From Pseudomonas sp. B21-056 (lineage in GTDB: Bacteria > Pseudomonadota > Gammaproteobacteria > Pseudomonadales > Pseudomonadaceae): DNA of 64,000 nt. Below are positions 38,784-47,252 of the stretch, in pieces. Position 1 is the first letter of the stretch. Each line of letters starts with the position of its first letter. The stretch covers positions 3,038,001 to 3,102,000 of the forward strand of contig NZ_CP087203.1 in assembly GCF_026016325.1 (NCBI RefSeq). Direction: 5' to 3'. Under the pieces are notes generated by a model that was not told where the DNA came from, did no database searches, and was given only the letters and a program-made list of their open reading frames with translations. The position numbers were made by a program, and so were the translations under genes.

Positions 38784-40745
38784 ATGACGCGACCACTGTT
38801 GGAACTCGAGGGGATCACCCGCAGCTTTCAAGCGGGTGAAAAGGCGTTCATCGCGCTCAAGAACATCAACCTGACGATCAACGCCGGGGAAATCGTGGCG
38901 ATCACGGGGGCGTCCGGCTCCGGCAAATCCACCCTGATGAATGTGCTCGGCTGCCTCGACCATCCGAGTTCCGGCAGCTACAAAGTGGATGGGCGCGAAA
39001 CCGGCTCGATGGACGATCATGAGCTGGCGGAACTGCGTCGCGACCACTTCGGTTTCATCTTTCAGCGCTATCACCTGCTGCCGCACCTGAGTGCCTTGCA
39101 TAACGTCGAGATGCCGGCCATCTATGCCGGTACCGCCGAGTCGCACCGGCACAACCGTGCCGGGGAGTTGCTGGGCCGCCTGGGGCTGACCGGGCACCTG
39201 GGCAATCGACCCAGCCAGCTTTCCGGCGGGCAGCAACAGCGGGTGAGTATCGCCCGGGCCTTGATGAACGGGGGCGAGATCATCCTCGCCGACGAACCCA
39301 CCGGTGCGCTGGACACCGCCAGCGGCAAGGAGGTGATGAAGATCCTGCTGGAACTCAACGCGGCGGGGCACACGGTGATCATCGTGACCCACGATGAGAA
39401 AGTCGCGGCCTACGCTCAGCGCATCATCGAGATCCGCGACGGCGAGATCGTCAGCGACCGGGCCAATCCACAGCGGTCAATGGAAGACCAGCCGCCACAA
39501 GGCACTCCGCCAGCCAAGGTCAAGCCGTCGAACCGGCTGCTCGCCAGCTTCGGGTTGTTCAGCGAAGCGTTCAACATGGCGTGGGTGGCGTTGATCTCGC
39601 ACCGGATGCGAACGCTGCTGACGATGCTGGGGATCATCATCGGCATCACGTCGGTAGTATCGATCGTGGCCATCGGCGAAGGGGTCAAGCAGTACGTCCT
39701 GAAGGACATCGAGGCGATCGGCAGCAATACCATCGAGATCATGCCCGGGGCCGACTGGGGCGACAGCCGCTCGACGGCGATCGAAACCCTGGTGCTCTCC
39801 GACGTCACGGCCCTGAGCGACCTGTATTACATCGACAGCGCCACCCCCAACCTGGGGCGCAACCTGCTGCTGCGTTACCAGAACATCGACGTCAACGCGA
39901 CCGTCAATGGTGTGAGCGAGAGTTACTTCCAGGTTCGCGGGATCAAGATCGGCTCGGGCGTGGCCTTCAACAAGGACGACTCTCGCCGGCAGTCGCAAGT
40001 GGTGGTGATCGACCATAACACCAGCCAGCGACTGTTCGGCTCGCACACGGACCCGCTGGGCAAGGTGATTCTTGTCGACAACCTGCCTTGCACCGTCATC
40101 GGCGTCACCGAGGACCGCAAGAGCGTCTTCAACACCAGCAAGAACCTGAACATCTGGATGCCCTATGAAACGGCGGCGGGACGCTTGCTGGGCCAGCGCT
40201 TCCTGGACAGCATCACGGTCCGGATCAAGGACGGCCAGCCGAGCAAGCTGGTGGAAGACAACGTGGTCAAGCTGCTTGAGCAGCGCCACGGCATCAAGGA
40301 CTTCTTCACCTACAACCTCGACAGCGTGATGCAGACGGTGCAGAAGACCAGCCAGTCGCTGGCGTTGCTGCTCTCGCTCATTGCGATCATTTCGCTGGTG
40401 GTGGGGGGGATTGGTGTGATGAACATCATGCTGGTCTCGGTGACCGAGCGAACCCGTGAGATCGGTATTCGCATGGCTGTCGGCGCCCGTCAGTCCGATA
40501 TCCGCCAGCAGTTCCTGGTGGAAGCGGTGATGGTCTGCCTGCTGGGGGGCATGATCGGCATCGGCTTGTCGTTCAGCATCGGCTACGTCTTTTCGATCTT
40601 CGTCAAGGAATGGCAGATGGTGTTTTCGATGGGGTCGATCATCACCGCGGTCGTCTGCTCGACACTCATCGGCATCCTGTTCGGCTTCGTACCTGCCCGC
40701 AACGCGGCGCGGCTAGACCCGATCAATGCGTTGGCACGTGATTGA
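38784..40745 (+). CDS. macB: MacB-type ABC transporter (ATPase-permease fusion) for lipopeptide export
   Basis: 653 residues. The N-terminal ATPase has Walker [10 protein letters not shown] (42-50), Q-loop Gln94, signature LSGGQ (146-150) and Walker B IILADE (166-171). The C-terminal half has one membrane helix near residue 270, a large periplasmic domain and three helices in the terminal FtsX-like part, which is the four-helix MacB topology. The start ATG is 2 bases after the macA stop. Such macAB pairs next to lipopeptide synthetases in pseudomonads are known exporters of the product. An alternative is the similar pyoverdine exporter PvdT, but no pyoverdine genes are here. Confidence 0.92.
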   Translation: MTRPLLELEGITRSFQAGEKAFIALKNINLTINAGEIVAITGASGSGKSTLMNVLGCLDHPSSGSYKVDGRETGSMDDHELAELRRDHFGFIFQRYHLLPHLSALHNVEMPAIYAGTAESHRHNRAGELLGRLGLTGHLGNRPSQLSGGQQQRVSIARALMNGGEIILADEPTGALDTASGKEVMKILLELNAAGHTVIIVTHDEKVAAYAQRIIEIRDGEIVSDRANPQRSMEDQPPQGTPPAKVKPSNRLLASFGLFSEAFNMAWVALISHRMRTLLTMLGIIIGITSVVSIVAIGEGVKQYVLKDIEAIGSNTIEIMPGADWGDSRSTAIETLVLSDVTALSDLYYIDSATPNLGRNLLLRYQNIDVNATVNGVSESYFQVRGIKIGSGVAFNKDDSRRQSQVVVIDHNTSQRLFGSHTDPLGKVILVDNLPCTVIGVTEDRKSVFNTSKNLNIWMPYETAAGRLLGQRFLDSITVRIKDGQPSKLVEDNVVKLLEQRHGIKDFFTYNLDSVMQTVQKTSQSLALLLSLIAIISLVVGGIGVMNIMLVSVTERTREIGIRMAVGARQSDIRQQFLVEAVMVCLLGGMIGIGLSFSIGYVFSIFVKEWQMVFSMGSIITAVVCSTLIGILFGFVPARNAARLDPINALARD

Positions 40746-40810
40746 TGGTTGATCGGGGGGGCACTGAGAGGTTGGGACTGGTGCGGCCATCCGGCCTGGC
40801 GCAGATCAAG

Positions 40811-40904
40811 TGTGGGAGCGGGCTTGCCCGCGAATACGGTGGCACAGTCAACATCATCGCAAGCTGACCCAACGCTATCGCGAGCAGGCTCGCTCCCACA
40901 GGGG
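40811..40904. repeat. REPIN: two inverted REP elements
   Basis: A plus REP (40811-40839, with two changes giving gggcttgcccgcg) and a minus REP (40875-40904) are separated by 35 bases. The spacer differs from that of the other two REPINs in the window. They lie after the end of macB and mark the boundary of the lipopeptide cluster. Confidence 0.8.
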
Positions 40905-40944
40905 ACTTGCGGCGTACATCGAACCTGTGAACGCCCGAGCAAAG

Positions 40945-40972
40945 TGTGGGAGCGAGCCTGCTCGCGATGGCG
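40945..40972 (+). repeat. REP element
   Basis: This is a third REP copy (tgtgggagcgagcctgctcg and so on), 40 bases after the REPIN and 35 bases before the convergent racemase gene. Confidence 0.85.
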
Positions 40973-41007
40973 TCTGGACATTCACTGTCTCGGAGAATGA
41001 TTCTCCG

Positions 41008-41700
41008 CTAGTCCCCCAAGGCAAACGCCACTGCCGCCCGTGCGTGCAGGTGGGTGGTGTCCAGCAGGGGCAGGGGGCTGTGTTCGGGTTTGATCAGCAG
41101 GCCGATTTCCGTGCAACCCAGGATGATCGCCTGGGCACCGCGGCGGGCCAGGGACTCGATGACCTGCTGGTAGGCCTGGCGCGACGCGGGGTTGATCACG
41201 CCCACGCAGAGTTCGTCATAGATGATGCGATGCACCGCCTGGCGCTCTTCTGCTTCGGGTACCAGGACGCTCAGCCCTTGGGCACTGAGCCGCTCCTTGA
41301 GGAAATCCTGCTCCATGGTGAACGCGGTCCCCAACAGGCCGACCGTCAGGGTGTCCGCTTCGAGGGCGGCCTGGCCGGTGGGGTCGGCAATGTGCAGGAA
41401 TGGAATCGAGATGGCCGACTGGATCTGCGCCGCCACCTTGTGCATGGTGTTGGTACACAGCACCACACACTCTGCACCGCCGGCTTGAAGGCGTTGTGCG
41501 GCATCCACCAGGATCGCGGCGGCGTCGTCCCAACGCCCGGCGTGCTGAGCCTGCTCCACCGGGCCGAAGTCGACGCTGTGCATCAGCAGCTGCGCCGAGC
41601 GCAACGGCCCGAGCCGGTCCCGTACCTGCTGGTTGATCAAGCGATAGTATTCGGCGCTGGATTCCCAGCTCATGCCGCCGATAAGGCCGATGGTGCGCAT
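41008..41700 (-). CDS. Aspartate/glutamate racemase family protein (YgeA-like)
   Basis: 230 residues, the usual length of the family. It begins with MRTIGLIGGMSWESS, and the paired catalytic cysteines are visible as CTNTMHK (Cys82) and GCTEI (Cys196). Enzymes of this group interconvert L and D amino acids without a cofactor; YgeA-type members act best on residues such as homoserine or other broad substrates, so the exact substrate is open. It is convergent with macB and separated from it by three REPs. A role in lipopeptide synthesis is not needed, because the synthetase carries its own epimerising domains. Confidence 0.85.
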   Translation of the reverse strand: MRTIGLIGGMSWESSAEYYRLINQQVRDRLGPLRSAQLLMHSVDFGPVEQAQHAGRWDDAAAILVDAAQRLQAGGAECVVLCTNTMHKVAAQIQSAISIPFLHIADPTGQAALEADTLTVGLLGTAFTMEQDFLKERLSAQGLSVLVPEAEERQAVHRIIYDELCVGVINPASRQAYQQVIESLARRGAQAIILGCTEIGLLIKPEHSPLPLLDTTHLHARAAVAFALGD

Positions 41701-41832
41701 TGGATGTCCTCGGGCAATGGCCTGGGTCGACGGGCAGGCCTGCCTGGAGTCTCCAATTGTTCAGGGGCGGATGCCAGAGGAACATCAACTGTAACGCTCA
41801 TCTTGGCGTCAGGTGTCATGGTACCGGGGCCT

Positions 41833-42756
41833 TCAGGGTGTCACCACCTGATCTGCCGCGTTATAAGTGAAGGTTGCCTTTGCGCTGGCGCTGTTGGCGG
41901 GGGTCAAGCGAATGATCGGTACCACGATCTTCGGATTGGTCGAGTTATAGAAGTCGCGCTGGTTGTACTGGGCCTCGGCCAATCCCGCATTGTCGCCTCC
42001 CGCAATGAAGAAGAAAGCCATGAGGGGGAACGTATTGGGACGTCCCGGCGTCCAGGTTTTGATGACGATTTCGTTGTGTTCGTTGAATCCGGAAGGGCCC
42101 ACCAAGGCCTTGGCCAACAATGAGTTGTGGAACGCGGGGCCGGCCAGATGGTTGCGCTCATCAGCGACGTCGAATCCGCATTGGCGAAGGTTCGGGTTCC
42201 CCCCGGGGAGTGTCCATACACCCAGCCATTGCGCAGCAGTGGTCACCCCAGCGATGTGGCAAAGTCTGCTATAGGCGGGATAGTCCCAGGATGGACCGCA
42301 TGGTGGCGTTCGGTACCAGGTCCATCCATCCATTGGATATGAGCACAAATAGTCCAGGTCAATCTTGTCAGCCGGTGCGCCGAAGATGGGGTACAGGATA
42401 TAGCCGTTGCCGTGACCCCATGCCAGCCTGCCGAAATTGGCATCTGCCCGCAGATAGGAAAAAGACACACCACCATTTGTTATTGAAGCTGGGCTGGGAT
42501 CCCAGACTTTGTAGACCTCCTCGGGATCTTTTACCGTTACTCTGAGGGTCACCCCCGCACAGAGAAAGGCCGGTTGAGAGTCGGAACCGTTGCAGTTGGG
42601 AAACTCTCGATTGTAAAGGGTGTTCAGGAAGTCGGCGGTGCCGGGGCCGTCGAGTACCTGGGCGCCCCTGACGGTGATGACATCAGGCGGCGTTGTCGTC
42701 ACCGCTACACAGCCGACAATCAATGTAACGAACAGCATGCTTATGAATTTAAGCAT
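41833..42756 (-). CDS. Cys-rich lipoprotein, possibly halovibrin (HvnA)-like
   Basis: 307 residues. A short signal peptide ends in the lipobox LIVGC (Cys16). The mature part has an N-terminal segment with LYNREFPNC and AFLCAGV, then VWDPSP, GGVSFSYLRAD and NGYILYP, and at least six further cysteines, as in a secreted disulfide-rich protein. These motifs recall proteins annotated as halovibrin in pseudomonads; halovibrins of Vibrio fischeri are secreted NAD glycohydrolases. The match is from memory, so the family call is tentative and enzymatic activity is unproven. AGGAG lies 8 bases before the start. It is the second gene of a minus-strand pair, 59 bases after its partner. Confidence 0.5.
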   Translation of the reverse strand: MLKFISMLFVTLIVGCVAVTTTPPDVITVRGAQVLDGPGTADFLNTLYNREFPNCNGSDSQPAFLCAGVTLRVTVKDPEEVYKVWDPSPASITNGGVSFSYLRADANFGRLAWGHGNGYILYPIFGAPADKIDLDYLCSYPMDGWTWYRTPPCGPSWDYPAYSRLCHIAGVTTAAQWLGVWTLPGGNPNLRQCGFDVADERNHLAGPAFHNSLLAKALVGPSGFNEHNEIVIKTWTPGRPNTFPLMAFFFIAGGDNAGLAEAQYNQRDFYNSTNPKIVVPIIRLTPANSASAKATFTYNAADQVVTP

Positions 42757-42815
42757 GATGAGTGCTCCTGCGGTGTGAGTTGCAGTTCAGTCGAACGCTG
42801 GGTTAAACGGCGGGG

Positions 42816-44201
42816 TCAGGCAATCAGCCTCAGAAACCAGGAAAAAATCAGTGGCGTGCCGGCTCCGGTTTCTCTGAGGGTCCAATTGATCATGATAAGA
42901 CGTCCCTGGTTCTCCCTGATCCAGGCGGGATCCACCCGCAGATCGGTCTGGCTGACGTTCGGCATGATGGGGATTTCCTCGCCATAGCGGGTAGTCACGC
43001 CGAACAGCGCCATTCTTGCGCTATGGGGCGTGGAAAACAGCGGGTGGTAAACCCGCAGATTGGTCTTGCTGGCATCGAGCGTCGGCTCCGGCAACCGGTG
43101 TTTTTGCGCAGTGACAGTGATGTTCAAGTTCGGTGAGGGTATATCCGTAGCGGTGCCTGGCAGCCTGACGGTATACCCGACCGCTGCTCCGGTGCCGATG
43201 CAATCGACCACTTCGTTCCTGGGAACCAGGAACCTCAGGGTCTGTCCGGCCTGGGTGACGGTCTGGATTTCGCTGCCCCAAGTCGAATTACGTCCGATCC
43301 AGTAGACCTTGACCTGTTGCCCTTGGGCAGAGCCGGTATAGCTGACTTCGACGGTGGCGAAGTCGGCGTAGTAGAAATCGTTCTCGAAGTTCAGCCGCTC
43401 GCCGTTCAGCTCCCTGGCTTCCAGTACCTTGGGCTTCCTCAGGTCCAGTGCCGGTTGGCGCACATGCACGTCGATATAGGTGGTCCGTGACCATATGGCT
43501 TGCGGGCCGCTGATATTGCCCAGCAGATCGGTCACTCTGTACCGCAAGGCGAACCTGGGATTGTCCTGCCAGAAGTCCGCTGTCCTCAGGATCATTTCCA
43601 CGTTGCCGTTGCTGGCCTCGAAGGCTGTTACGGTGCGCAGTGTTTCCTGGCTGTCGCGATCCAGGGTGATGACGTCTTTCTCGCGCATGTAGGGGTAGCT
43701 TATTTTCAGTAATACCCCCTGGGCGGCCATTGCCGCGTCCACGCCGTTGGCGATGACATCTGCGGGCAGGGTCAGGGTCAGGTTCGGGTTATCACCGGGA
43801 CCGGAAACTTCGCCGCCAGGACGTGGCCGATGAAACAGCACGACCAATGGCAGCGATGTCTGGGGCACCGTTTGACCGATACGCAGCACACTCAGGCGAA
43901 TCTTGTTGATGCCATTGCTCAGCAGGTCGCCTGGCAGGTGGAGAGTGAAGGGGTCGTTTTCTTCACCTGGTTGAATGGTCTTGTTCAAGACGGGGATGTC
44001 GGAGTCACCCAGCAGGATGCGGGCATTATCGTTCGCGTGTTGTTCCGTCCAAGGATCAATCACGATTGGAAGGAGGCCACCGGTGAGGAGGTTGAGCGGT
44101 AGGCCGCCGTGCGGATTCGCGGGATGCTCAACCGGTATCATTCCCGGAATATGGACCCGTTCGATGTCCAGGAGCTCGTTGTCGGTGTTCTGGCTGGTCA
44201 T
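42816..44201 (-). CDS. Hypothetical protein, probable Ig-like beta domains
   Basis: 461 residues from the ATG at 44201, which has GGGAG 8 bases upstream; a longer frame to 44273 lacks such a site. I do not recognise the family. There is no signal peptide or membrane helix. The sequence is rich in beta-strand-like patterns with repeated LPGDLLSNGINKI / LPADVIANGVDAA segments (roughly residues 90-180), which look like two copies of an Ig-like or bacterial surface-type fold. It is followed after 59 bases by the halovibrin-like lipoprotein gene, suggesting one transcript. Confidence 0.7.
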   Translation of the reverse strand: MTSQNTDNELLDIERVHIPGMIPVEHPANPHGGLPLNLLTGGLLPIVIDPWTEQHANDNARILLGDSDIPVLNKTIQPGEENDPFTLHLPGDLLSNGINKIRLSVLRIGQTVPQTSLPLVVLFHRPRPGGEVSGPGDNPNLTLTLPADVIANGVDAAMAAQGVLLKISYPYMREKDVITLDRDSQETLRTVTAFEASNGNVEMILRTADFWQDNPRFALRYRVTDLLGNISGPQAIWSRTTYIDVHVRQPALDLRKPKVLEARELNGERLNFENDFYYADFATVEVSYTGSAQGQQVKVYWIGRNSTWGSEIQTVTQAGQTLRFLVPRNEVVDCIGTGAAVGYTVRLPGTATDIPSPNLNITVTAQKHRLPEPTLDASKTNLRVYHPLFSTPHSARMALFGVTTRYGEEIPIMPNVSQTDLRVDPAWIRENQGRLIMINWTLRETGAGTPLIFSWFLRLIA

Positions 44202-44279
44202 GTCATGTGCTCCCGTTATCACGAACCGTCTCGTCTCAGCGATGGGTTTTATCAAACCTCTCTGAGGCGGCATTGACTA

Positions 44280-44295
44280 CTGTCAGGTCTGACAG
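44280..44295. promoter_or_regulatory. Palindrome in divergent intergenic region, possible operator
   Basis: CTGTCAG and CTGACAG form a perfect inverted repeat with a 2-base spacer. It lies 78 bases before the start of the minus-strand hypothetical gene and 172 bases before the plus-strand lipoprotein gene. The size and spacing suit a dimeric regulator; no regulator gene is adjacent. Confidence 0.3.
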
Positions 44296-44467
44296 GTGAT
44301 GGACATAAAACCCGCCGCTCATCACATTTTCAGGATGTTCCCAACCGACGAAGAGGCGGCTTCCCTTCTATCGGGCAGGTTACTTTCATGTTGGAGTGGG
44401 CAAGAAATTGTCCATTGGCTATACCTGTAGTCCCGGCCCGTCTCGTGTGGCTTACAGGAGTGGCAGC

Positions 44468-45139
44468 ATGAAACTCGCGTCAATGATCGGCACCGCATGC
44501 ATCGTCTCGCTCGCCTTGGCGGGGTGCTCCAGCAAAGTCACTCAGCCCGATGAGTACTCCGGGTTCCTGGGGGATTACAGCCGGCTCAAGGAAGAAAAAT
44601 CGCCCTCGGGGGCCGAGGTGATGCGTTGGGTCGATCCGAAGCTCGAGCCGGGCAGGTACACCCAGATCTATATCGAGCCGACGCAGTTTTATCCCAAGCC
44701 GCAGCCGACGGTGAAAATTCCCCAGGCCACCTTGTCCGGCATCACCGCGTATTACGACCAGGCGCTCAGGCGCGAGGCGGGCAAGTCCTTGCCGCTGGCG
44801 AGCGCTCCGGGGCCGGGCGTACTGGTGATGCGTGCGGCCATCACCGCCGTTGGCAGCAAGACCGAGGGGTTGAAGCCTTATGAGGTGGTGCCGATTGCGC
44901 TGGTGGCGGCCGCCGTCAGTACTGCCAGCGGTATTCGCGACCAGGAAACCACGCTGGGCACCGAGGCGGTGTTCCTCGACGGTGGCACCAACGCGGTGAT
45001 CGCCCAGGTAGTGCGCAAGGGCATGGGCAAGCCATTGTCCAACGAGTCCCAGGTGATGAAACCTGATGATGTCAAAGGCGTCATCGATGACTGGGCGGCG
45101 GACCTGCACCAGTCGTTCCTGAAACTCAAGGGCAAGTAG
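44468..45139 (+). CDS. DUF3313-type lipoprotein
   Basis: 223 residues from the ATG at 44468, which has AGGAG 7 bases upstream; the GTG at 44396 in the same frame has no such site. The signal peptide ends in lipobox LALAGC (Cys20). The body (SGFLGDYSRL, YTQIYIEPTQFYP, then ITAVGSKTEG) has the pattern of the DUF3313 family of outer-membrane lipoproteins of unknown function. It is monocistronic in appearance and precedes tpx by 105 bases. Confidence 0.8.
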   Translation: MKLASMIGTACIVSLALAGCSSKVTQPDEYSGFLGDYSRLKEEKSPSGAEVMRWVDPKLEPGRYTQIYIEPTQFYPKPQPTVKIPQATLSGITAYYDQALRREAGKSLPLASAPGPGVLVMRAAITAVGSKTEGLKPYEVVPIALVAAAVSTASGIRDQETTLGTEAVFLDGGTNAVIAQVVRKGMGKPLSNESQVMKPDDVKGVIDDWAADLHQSFLKLKGK

Positions 45140-45244
45140 CGGCCTCCGAGCCATGACTTTTTATGTCCAGCCATAGGTCGCGGCGGCATTTCATGGTTAA
45201 CTCCGGCCTCGACCTTTTTCAAACACGTCAGAAGGAAACCGTTC

Positions 45245-45745
45245 ATGGCTCAAGTCACCCTCAAAGGCAACCCGGTTCAAGTCAATGGGCAGTTGCCGCA
45301 AGCCGGTTCCACGGCGCCAGCCTTTTCCCTGGTTGCCGGCAATCTGTCGGACGTTTCCCTGAAGGATTTCGCCGGCAAGCGCAAGGTGCTGAACATCTTT
45401 CCAAGCGTCGACACCCCGACCTGCGCCACTTCCGTGCGTAAATTCAATGCCCAGGCCAACGAGCTGAACAACACTGTCGTGCTGTGCATCTCCGCCGACC
45501 TGCCGTTCGCCCAGGCGCGTTTCTGCGGTGCCGAAGGCCTGGAAAATGTTCAGAACCTGTCCACCCTGCGCGGCGCCGAGTTCATCCAGAACTACGGCGT
45601 GGCCATCGCTGATGGCCCGCTGAAGGGTCTGACCGCCCGTGCCGTGGTCGTGCTGGACGAAAACGACAAGGTGCTGCACAGCGAACTGGTCAAGGAAATC
45701 GCCGAAGAGCCGAACTACGACGCTGCACTTGCTGTACTGAAATAA
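45245..45745 (+). CDS. tpx: Thiol peroxidase Tpx
   Basis: 166 residues, the normal Tpx length. The peroxidatic cysteine is in PTCATS (Cys60) and the resolving cysteine in RFCG (Cys94), the atypical two-cysteine arrangement of Tpx. It reduces hydrogen peroxide and alkyl peroxides using thioredoxin. AAGGAA lies upstream of the ATG. A strong terminator follows 34 bases after the stop, so it is a single-gene unit. Confidence 0.95.
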   Translation: MAQVTLKGNPVQVNGQLPQAGSTAPAFSLVAGNLSDVSLKDFAGKRKVLNIFPSVDTPTCATSVRKFNAQANELNNTVVLCISADLPFAQARFCGAEGLENVQNLSTLRGAEFIQNYGVAIADGPLKGLTARAVVVLDENDKVLHSELVKEIAEEPNYDAALAVLK

Positions 45746-45779
45746 GTGCCCTGAACAGCGTATTTATTACAATTGTTAA

Positions 45780-45807
45780 CGGCCTGGCCCTGTCCAGGCC
45801 GTTTTCA
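45780..45807 (+). terminator. Rho-independent terminator of tpx
   Basis: An eight-base-pair GC-rich stem (CGGCCTGG paired with CCAGGCCG, loop ccctgt) is followed by TTTT. Confidence 0.85.
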
Positions 45808-45920
45808 TTTGTAGTTCAAACGCTTAGCCTGCAACGCGATACGTAAGCCCAAGGTAAATTGCCGGTAAAGGCGCTTTGCTAAATACCCGCCAGTGCTTAT
45901 CGTTCAGCCTTCCATAAAAG

Positions 45921-47252
45921 ATGCCCACGCGCCCAATGGTTGATCACTCCATGCAATCCTCTGCTCCCCGCAATTCCCGTCGCTGGCTGTTCAGCCTGTT
46001 CATCGTATTGGTCGTCGCGGTGCTGGCCTGGAAGTTCTGGCCGGCCGGTGCGGATCACAAGTCCACCACCGGGCAGAAAGCCGCCGCTGGGCACATGGGG
46101 CGTTCGGGCGGCATGCGGCCCGGGTTTGGCGGCGCGACGGGGCCGATCCCGGTGCGGGTGGCACCGGCCGTCACCGGGGATTTCCCGTTGTATTACAAGG
46201 CGCTGGGCACGGTCACCGCGCTCAACACCATCAACGTGCGCAGCCGGGTGGGTGGTGAGCTGGTCAAGATTGCCTTCGAAGAAGGGCAGATGGTGAAGAC
46301 CGGGGACCTGCTGGCCGAGATCGACCCGCGGCCCTACCAGAACGCCTTGCTGCAGGCCGAGGGCACCTTGCTGCAGAACCAGGCCCAGTTGAAGAACGCC
46401 CAGGTCGACCTTGAGCGTTATCGCGGCCTGTATGCCGAGGACAGCATCGCCAAGCAGACCCTCGACACCGCTGCCGCGCTGGTGGGGCAGTATCAGGGCA
46501 CGGTCAAGACCAACCAGGCGGCGGTCAACGACGCCAGGCTCAACCTTGAATTCACCAAGATCCGTGCGCCGATCTCCGGACGTGTCGGCCTACGGCAACT
46601 GGACATCGGCAACCTGGTGGCGGCCAATGACACCACGGCCCTGGCGGTCATTACCCAGACCCAGCCCATCAACGTCGTGTTCACCCTGCCGGAAAACAAC
46701 CTCGACACGGTACTCGCCCGCTACCGCAGCGGCGCGAAGCTGCCCGTCGAAGCCTGGGACCGTGGCGATGTGAAGCTCCAGGCCAGCGGTGTGCTGCAAA
46801 GCCTGGACAACCAGATCGATATCACCACCGGCACCCTGAAATTCAAGGCCCGCTACGATAACCGCGAGCAGTCGCTGTTTCCCAATCAGTTCGTCAACGT
46901 GCATCTGTTGGCCGACACGCTCAAGGGCGTGGTCCTGGCACCGACCGCCGCCATTCAGTTCGGCACCAACGGCACCTTCGTCTATGCCCTGGAGGGCGAC
47001 AAGAAGGTCACCATCAAGAAGCTCAAGGTCGGTGCCAGTGACGGTGAAAACACCGTGGTCACCGAAGGCCTGGCCGTCGGCGACCGGGTGGTGCTCGAAG
47101 GCACCGACCGCCTGAAGGAAGGCAGCGAAGTGGAGGTGGTCAACGACAGCCAGGACGTGCCCACCACGCCGACCGAACACCTGCAGGGCAAGTCCGCCGC
47201 GGCGCCGGCTGAACCGGCCGTGGCCGACAAGGCGAAAAAGGGCGGCGCATGA
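45921..47252 (+). CDS. muxA: RND efflux periplasmic adaptor MuxA (MdtA-like)
   Basis: 443 residues from the first ATG; starts at 45936 and 45951 are also possible and none has a strong ribosome site. One N-terminal membrane anchor (about residues 22-40) is followed by the lipoyl, helical hairpin and beta-barrel domains of RND adaptors ([32 protein letters not shown]). It is the first gene of a four-gene unit with two different RND pumps and an outer channel, which is the muxABC-opmB (mdtABC-like) arrangement. In Pseudomonas aeruginosa this pump handles antibiotics such as novobiocin and aztreonam. Its stop overlaps the muxB start (ATGA). Confidence 0.9.
   Translation: MPTRPMVDHSMQSSAPRNSRRWLFSLFIVLVVAVLAWKFWPAGADHKSTTGQKAAAGHMGRSGGMRPGFGGATGPIPVRVAPAVTGDFPLYYKALGTVTALNTINVRSRVGGELVKIAFEEGQMVKTGDLLAEIDPRPYQNALLQAEGTLLQNQAQLKNAQVDLERYRGLYAEDSIAKQTLDTAAALVGQYQGTVKTNQAAVNDARLNLEFTKIRAPISGRVGLRQLDIGNLVAANDTTALAVITQTQPINVVFTLPENNLDTVLARYRSGAKLPVEAWDRGDVKLQASGVLQSLDNQIDITTGTLKFKARYDNREQSLFPNQFVNVHLLADTLKGVVLAPTAAIQFGTNGTFVYALEGDKKVTIKKLKVGASDGENTVVTEGLAVGDRVVLEGTDRLKEGSEVEVVNDSQDVPTTPTEHLQGKSAAAPAEPAVADKAKKGGA

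Noticed and set aside
40810..42123. A 437-codon plus-strand open frame over the REP cluster and racemase gene
   Set aside because: It runs antisense to the racemase and lipoprotein genes and includes translated REP repeats; both antisense genes have clear motifs or signals.
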